Shown here piece by piece: positions 23,770-28,104 of a stretch of 28,104 nt of DNA. The position numbers and the translations under genes are program-made. Under the pieces are notes generated by a model that searched no databases, was not told the DNA's origin, and saw only the letters and a program-made list of their open reading frames with translations. The first letter of the stretch is position 1. Each line of letters begins with the position of its first letter. This DNA is from an uncultured Lachnospiraceae bacterium. GTDB lineage: Bacteria; Bacillota; Clostridia; Lachnospirales; Lachnospiraceae. The DNA is taken from NCBI GenBank assembly GCA_910585905.1, contig CAJUID010000039.1, positions 1-28,104 on the forward strand, given 5' to 3'.

Positions 23770-23803
23770 GTTTTCCTCCAATCCGTATATCTTTTGTGTG
23801 CTG

Positions 23804-25117
23804 TCACATAACCTGCCATCCTGACATATACGCCTTGAAATACACTCCCAGAAGACAAAGTGATCCCAGAAGTATCAACGAGTAGAGCCACTTTTGTTTT
23901 TTAGTACCTTCTGCCAAAATAATAAACATTGGCAAAGCGCAAGCCATATACCTCCCACCGCTTATTAAAAATGTTACAGAATAATTTACTAAAGTATACA
24001 CAAACAAAAATGCACTCATTCGAAGCGGATGCCTTCGCAAAGAATACAAAATACAGACAAAAGCAAGCACGAAAAGCACTAATTCCGGAAACCATACCGC
24101 TATGCGCATTGATTCCTCAGCACCTTTAGCATAGGAAATAATCTCCGATAAACAGTTTGACACAAAAGTCGTCTCATGATACCAGTGTTCCTTCTGATAG
24201 ACCTGAAAACGAAATGGATCCCCCTCGACCCTCTGATTAATGCCAAAATATATGAAATTTCCAACGATAGTTAAAAAAAGCCAGATTCCTTTTGTCATAA
24301 ATCTTTTGACAAACAATAGAAATCTTTTTTGCCGCAATGCCTCAATCGGACGATATGCTACAAAAAACTCAACTAGCCCGACACCCAGAAGCAGAATTCC
24401 CTGCACCCTGCAAAGCGAACAAAAAATCCCCAGCACCCCGGCTACAAACCATTTATGGCGCTGTATGTAAAAAAATCCAGCTGCAAGAAAACAGAAAAAT
24501 AAACTTTCTGTCATCATTCCGCCAAAGAAAAAAGAAAATGGGTAAAGGCACAACAACCAAAATGAATGCTCTGCAACCTGCTTCCCATATTCTTCTTTGA
24601 CTGCCCCATAGAAAAAAACACTTCCAATACAGAACGCGAATGTAGAGACCACTAAACACGCAAGCCTCCAATCAGATATGATAAAGTGGGCAATCCGTAC
24701 AATCCAAGGATAAAGTGGAAAAAACACTAAAAACAAATGTTGTCCATTTTCTATATAATCCTGATAACCAAGATCCGCCAGATTAATATAATGGCGCGCA
24801 TCCCACCTCTCCCAGCTCTCCAAAAAATTTTGGAACGTAAACTGTTCCATAGAAGCATAATATTCCACAAAATGGGTACATAAAAAGACTCCAGCAAGAT
24901 AAAATAATATGCGTACCAAAAACGCTCTTCCAAAAATCCGTATAATATCTGCCCTCTCTAATGGTTCCCCTTCATAATCCTTTTTGCCAAGACACCAGTT
25001 AGCAAAACGGTTTCTGCCGAAATTCACCCCCATCTCGCCAAAAAAACGGATAAACCAAAGAACCACGATGACAAGCAGCAAAAAGGAGAGTCCAATTGTT
25101 AAATACTTATCTTCCAT
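23804..25117 (-). CDS. PIG-V-like membrane mannosyltransferase (GT-C fold)
   Basis: The 437-residue protein has about ten hydrophobic helices. The signature of the PIG-V/GPI mannosyltransferase II family is seen after helix 2: ESWERWDARHYINLADLGYQ (WDA-x-x-Y-x-x-IA-x-x-GY), with FFPLYPWIVR following and CRVQGILL further on. Bacterial members use a lipid-linked sugar as donor to modify envelope polymers or proteins; donor and acceptor here are unknown. GGAGGG lies before ATG 25117; the frame extended to 25156 runs into the promoter. It is the first gene of a two-gene operon with the GlgX-like protein. The GT2 gene at 26951 could provide a polyprenyl-phosphate sugar donor, which is inference. 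Confidence 0.82.
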   Translation of the reverse strand: MEDKYLTIGLSFLLLVIVVLWFIRFFGEMGVNFGRNRFANWCLGKKDYEGEPLERADIIRIFGRAFLVRILFYLAGVFLCTHFVEYYASMEQFTFQNFLESWERWDARHYINLADLGYQDYIENGQHLFLVFFPLYPWIVRIAHFIISDWRLACLVVSTFAFCIGSVFFYGAVKEEYGKQVAEHSFWLLCLYPFSFFFGGMMTESLFFCFLAAGFFYIQRHKWFVAGVLGIFCSLCRVQGILLLGVGLVEFFVAYRPIEALRQKRFLLFVKRFMTKGIWLFLTIVGNFIYFGINQRVEGDPFRFQVYQKEHWYHETTFVSNCLSEIISYAKGAEESMRIAVWFPELVLFVLAFVCILYSLRRHPLRMSAFLFVYTLVNYSVTFLISGGRYMACALPMFIILAEGTKKQKWLYSLILLGSLCLLGVYFKAYMSGWQVM

Positions 25118-25154
25118 AAATTCCCTCCGTTTTTTCCAAAACGTTATATTTTTC

Positions 25155-25184
25155 ATTCTATCACATTTCTGTTTATATCGTCAA
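25155..25184 (-). promoter_or_regulatory. Promoter of the PIG-V / GlgX-like operon
   Basis: On the minus strand TTGACG (25184-25179) and TAGAAT (25160-25155) are 18 bases apart. It lies back to back with the ABC-F promoter. Confidence 0.6.
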
Positions 25185-25192
25185 AATATTTC

Positions 25193-25220
25193 TTGCAAAT
25201 TCCAAATATTTCTGTAAAAT
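25193..25220 (+). promoter_or_regulatory. Promoter of the second ABC-F gene
   Basis: TTGCAA (25193-25198) and TAAAAT (25215-25220) are 16 bases apart; AGGAAAGG precedes the start codon. The two -35 boxes of this divergent pair are only 8 bases apart. Confidence 0.5.
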
Positions 25221-25266
25221 AAGTTATGTATCTCAACTTTAATTTAATATAGGAAAGGACCACAAA

Positions 25267-26898
25267 ATGATTCAAGCAAGTAATGTTACATTGCGCCTTG
25301 GAAAAAAGGCACTTTTTGAAGATGTAAATATTAAATTTACGGAAGGAAATTGCTATGGGCTAATTGGTGCAAATGGCGCTGGCAAATCCACCTTTTTAAA
25401 GATTCTGACAGGAGAAATTGAACCATCCAAAGGAGAAATCATTATTACCTCCGGCCAGCGGCTTTCTTTCTTAAAACAGGACCACTTTCAGTACGATCAA
25501 TATTCTGTACTTGATACCGTTATGATGGGAAATGAACGGCTTTTTGAAATTATGAAGGAAAAAGATACCATCTATGCCAAAGAAGATTTCACAGAAGAAG
25601 ATGGTATTAAGGCAAGCGAATTGGAAGCAGAATTTGCCAATATGAATGGTTGGGAGGCAGAGTCGGACGCTGCTACACTCCTAAATGGCCTTGGTATCCC
25701 TACTGATCTCCATTATAAGCAGATGAGTGAACTTCCAGCCAGTGATAAAGTAAAAATCCTGCTAGCGCAGGCTCTTTTTGGAAATCCTGATATCCTGTTG
25801 CTTGACGAGCCGACAAACCATTTGGACCTAGATGCGATTCGCTGGCTTGAAGAATTTTTGATTAATTTTGACAATACAGTAATTGTCGTTTCTCATGACC
25901 GTTACTTCCTCAATAAAGTCTGCACTCATATTGCTGATATTGATTATGCCAAAATTCAGCTCTATGCAGGAAACTACGACTTCTGGTACGAGTCCAGCCA
26001 GCTTATGATTAAGCAGATGAAAGAGGCAAACAAGAAGAAGGAAGAAAAAATAAAGGAGCTGCAGGAATTTATACAGCGATTCAGCGCAAATGCTTCAAAA
26101 TCTAAGCAGGCGACCTCCCGCAAGCGCGCCCTTGAAAAGATTGAACTGGACGATATCAAACCTTCCAGCCGAAAATATCCATATATTGACTTCCGCCCAG
26201 AGCGTGAAATTGGAAACGAGGTACTTACTGTTGAGCATCTTTCCAAAACAATTGACGGCGTGAAGGTTTTGGATGATATTTCCTTTATTTTGAACCGCGA
26301 GGATAAGGTAGCATTTGTAGGGAGCAATACTATTGCCGCTACCACGCTGTTTCAGATTCTTGCCGGAGAAATGGAACCAGATGAGGGCTCTTATAAATGG
26401 GGCGTTACAACCAGCTTCTCTTACTTCCCAAAAGACAATACTGAACTTTTCTCTGGAAGCGAGACAATTGTAGACTGGTTAATGCCATTCTCCCCAGAAA
26501 AAGACCCAACCTATGTACGCGGTTTCCTTGGAAGAATGCTCTTCCCTGGCGAGGACGGCGTGAAAAAGGTAAATGTATTGTCTGGTGGTGAGCGCGTGCG
26601 CGTTATGCTGTCCAAAATGATGATACTAGCCTCCAATATATTAATTATGGATGAGCCGACCCCGCATCTGGATATGGAATCCATCACTGCACTAAACAAT
26701 GGGCTGATTAAATTTTCCGGCGTGGTACTTTTCACTTCACAGGATCACCAGTTTATCCAGACCATTGCCAACCGTATTATGGAGATTACACCAGGCGGCT
26801 TGATTGACAAGATTTCTACTTATGATGAATACCTCGATAGTGACGAAATGGCACGCAAGAGACAGATTCTATCCGTACAGACAGAAGAGGGAGATTGA
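25267..26898 (+). CDS. ABC-F family ATPase with one degenerate ATP site (YkpA/YbiT-like)
   Basis: The 543-residue soluble two-domain ABC-F protein has complete site I parts: Walker A GANGAGKST (34-42), Walker B LLLDEPTNHLD, SHDRYF (209-214) of domain 1, and the signature LSGGERVRV of domain 2 (438-446). The other composite site has lost its parts on both faces: the domain 1 signature reads MSELPASDKVKI (153-164) instead of LSGG, the domain 2 Walker A is GSNTIAATT (352-360, no Gly-Lys), the Q492 in FTSQDHQF replaces the switch histidine, and DEPTPHLD replaces DEPTNHLD. The catalytic E463 remains. The linker (about 245-310) is the usual charged helix pair. ABC-F proteins act on ribosomes. It is transcribed alone. 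Confidence 0.9.
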   Translation: MIQASNVTLRLGKKALFEDVNIKFTEGNCYGLIGANGAGKSTFLKILTGEIEPSKGEIIITSGQRLSFLKQDHFQYDQYSVLDTVMMGNERLFEIMKEKDTIYAKEDFTEEDGIKASELEAEFANMNGWEAESDAATLLNGLGIPTDLHYKQMSELPASDKVKILLAQALFGNPDILLLDEPTNHLDLDAIRWLEEFLINFDNTVIVVSHDRYFLNKVCTHIADIDYAKIQLYAGNYDFWYESSQLMIKQMKEANKKKEEKIKELQEFIQRFSANASKSKQATSRKRALEKIELDDIKPSSRKYPYIDFRPEREIGNEVLTVEHLSKTIDGVKVLDDISFILNREDKVAFVGSNTIAATTLFQILAGEMEPDEGSYKWGVTTSFSYFPKDNTELFSGSETIVDWLMPFSPEKDPTYVRGFLGRMLFPGEDGVKKVNVLSGGERVRVMLSKMMILASNILIMDEPTPHLDMESITALNNGLIKFSGVVLFTSQDHQFIQTIANRIMEITPGGLIDKISTYDEYLDSDEMARKRQILSVQTEEGD

Positions 26899-26899
26899 T

Positions 26900-26933
26900 A
26901 AAAAGGGGCACCGCAAACGTGGTGCCCCTTTTT
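26900..26933 (+). terminator. Terminator of the second ABC-F gene
   Basis: GGGGCACC (26905-26912) pairs with GGTGCCCC (26921-26928), followed by five Ts and preceded by five As, so it can also act for the convergent GT2 gene ending at 26951. Confidence 0.9.
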
Positions 26934-26950
26934 CGATATCGTTATTCCCT

Positions 26951-27913
26951 TTATTCCTCTACTCTATTTTCTTGATAAAGCACACTCTCAATAATATACC
27001 GTGGGCGATGCTTTACTTCCATATAAGTTTTCCCAATATATTCCCCAATTACCCCAAGTGCAAGGAGCTGCAAGCCCCCAATGCCCCAAACAGAAATCAC
27101 AATTGTTGTCCATCCTTCCACAGTATGTCCCATCACCCAGATAACCAGAAAGTAAACCAACAAAAGAACGCTAATGCTAAACAAGAAAAAGCCAAGCCCT
27201 GTAATCATCCTGATTGGTTTCACACTAAACGATGTCACACCCTCCACAGCAAAAGAAAGCATTTTCTTCAAAGGGTATTTCGATTCACCAGCAAACCGCT
27301 CATTTCTTTTATAATAAACAACATCCGTCTCAAAACCTATCATCGGCACGATTCCCCGAAGGAACAGGTTCACTTCTTTATACTCAGCTAACCCTTCCAA
27401 AGCCCGTTTGCTCATTAGGCGGTAATCTGCATGATCTTCCAGCGTATCCGCTCCCATCACATTCATCAGCTTATAAAATGCATGGGCAGTCCCCCGCTTA
27501 AATACAGTATCTGTCTCCCTGGTAGACCGGACTCCATAGACAATATCCTTCCCCTCAAGGAATTTGTCGATAAACTGCTCAATTGCAGCCACATCATCCT
27601 GCAGGTCAGCATCCAGCGAAATCGCGGCATCTGCATAATCTTTTGCCGTCATAAGCCCGGCAAACAACGCATTTTGATGCCCCCTGTTATGTGCCAGGTT
27701 AATCCCGACAAACATTGGGTTTTCATCATGGAGCTGGGAAATAATATTCCATGTTGTATCTTTCGAGCCATCATTTACAAAAGCAATTTTACTGTCACTG
27801 CCAATCTTTCCCCGATTCATCAAATCCTCCATAATAACACGGAGCTGTTTTGAGGTTTCTGGAAGCACTTCTTTTTCATTATAACAAGGTATTACTAACC
27901 AAATCGTATTCAC
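26951..27913 (-). CDS. GT2 polyprenyl-phosphate glycosyltransferase (GtrB/CsbB/DPM1-like)
   Basis: The 320-residue protein has an N-terminal GT-A domain (about 1-225) with VIPCYNE, FVNDGSKDTTW, NLAHNRGHQNAL and the metal-binding SLDADLQDD, then two membrane helices (about 230-295). This is the layout of enzymes that put glucose or another sugar on undecaprenyl phosphate for use outside the membrane. The GTG at 27913 is preferred: GGGGG is 8 bases upstream, and the VNTIWLVIPCYNE reading begins as in relatives. An extended frame to 27997 runs into sequence before the tRNA terminator. A multi-membrane-span acceptor transferase such as the PIG-V-like protein nearby would be a natural user of the product. 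Confidence 0.88.
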   Translation of the reverse strand: MNTIWLVIPCYNEKEVLPETSKQLRVIMEDLMNRGKIGSDSKIAFVNDGSKDTTWNIISQLHDENPMFVGINLAHNRGHQNALFAGLMTAKDYADAAISLDADLQDDVAAIEQFIDKFLEGKDIVYGVRSTRETDTVFKRGTAHAFYKLMNVMGADTLEDHADYRLMSKRALEGLAEYKEVNLFLRGIVPMIGFETDVVYYKRNERFAGESKYPLKKMLSFAVEGVTSFSVKPIRMITGLGFFLFSISVLLLVYFLVIWVMGHTVEGWTTIVISVWGIGGLQLLALGVIGEYIGKTYMEVKHRPRYIIESVLYQENRVEE

Positions 27914-28018
27914 AATTAAATCCCCCTCTGTTTTTCTGCGGATTACCGCAACAATCTCGCAAGAAGTTAAAAAAGCGCACCACTGCGTTCGACGCAATTT
28001 CCTATTATTTAAAAAGAA

Positions 28019-28046
28019 AACCGCAGAGACGATTCACCCTGCGATT
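28019..28046 (-). terminator. Terminator downstream of tRNA-Gln
   Basis: AACCGCAGAG (28019-28028) pairs with 28037-28046 using two G-U pairs that work only in the minus-strand RNA. It is followed on that strand by TTTTCTTTTT. Confidence 0.75.
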
Positions 28047-28051
28047 TTTAA

Positions 28052-28104
28052 CTGGGCTACAAGGATTCGAACCTTGAAATGCTGGAGTCAGAGTCCAGTG
28101 CCTT
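28052..28104 (-). tRNA. tRNA-Gln (anticodon CTG), 5' part cut by window end
   Basis: On the minus strand the sequence gives the end of the D arm (AAGGCA), anticodon arm CTGGA-CTCTGAC-TCCAG with anticodon CTG, T arm with GTTCGAATC and the 3' acceptor strand TAGCCCA plus discriminator G. It matches the known layout of bacterial tRNA-Gln. The CCA end is not encoded (TTA follows). The 5' acceptor strand lies beyond position 28104. Confidence 0.9.

Noticed and set aside
26951..27391. Plus-strand reading frames over the GT2 gene
   Set aside because: They are mirror images of a well-supported minus-strand glycosyltransferase with clear motifs.
1..28104. Insertion sequence, prophage, CRISPR array or defence island
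   Set aside because: No transposase, integrase, phage gene or regularly spaced repeat was seen; the AbiEi-like gene lacks its toxin and is not enough to call a defence system.

Overview
The window looks like chromosomal DNA of a spore-forming, low-GC Firmicute, most likely a Lachnospiraceae-type Clostridia. Reasons: strong AGGAGG-type ribosome binding sites on nearly every gene, occasional TTG and GTG starts, a SpoIIM-like sporulation protein, two LytTR response regulators with a GHKL histidine kinase, a DUF5721-like protein typical of this group, and paired ABC exporters. I see no insertion sequence, phage gene or CRISPR array.

Layout. Positions 1-5824 hold a signalling block: a LytTR regulator behind a membrane-anchored protein that resembles the front half of a peptide-binding protein, a divergent SpoIIM-like protein, then a second LytTR regulator, a GHKL kinase and a possible 34-residue peptide directly ahead of the kinase. 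Positions 5825-8330 hold an AraC regulator with a strong inverted repeat at its promoter, a MntP-type manganese exporter and a soluble S26-like peptidase. Positions 8338-11342 hold a MATE exporter overlapping a seven-membrane-segment GGDEF protein. The 744-base gap at 11343-12086 has no protein gene but holds a stand-alone small RNA with its own promoter and terminator (possibly a raiA-motif RNA), a structured leader ahead of the MATE gene, and a stem-loop-rich element, part of which recurs at position 1.

Positions 12087-14021 encode a regular ABC-F protein. Positions 14075-16912 form a nucleoside-salvage operon (AbiEi-like regulator, purine nucleoside phosphorylase, MTA/SAH deaminase-like amidohydrolase). 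Positions 17036-21245 form an operon for a DUF5721-like protein and both halves of a heterodimeric ABC exporter. A small cysteine-rich protein follows on the other strand. Positions 21817-25117 encode a PIG-V-like mannosyltransferase and a GlgX-like protein that has lost all its catalytic residues. A second ABC-F protein (25267-26898) has one of its two ATP sites dismantled. The window ends with a GT2 polyprenyl-phosphate sugar transferase and a partial tRNA-Gln.

The points most worth following are the stand-alone RNA and MATE leader at 11374-11740, the one-sided decay of ATP sites in the ABC-F protein, and the catalytically dead debranching-enzyme homologue kept in an operon with a membrane sugar transferase. 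All functions are read from sequence motifs; nothing was searched or computed.
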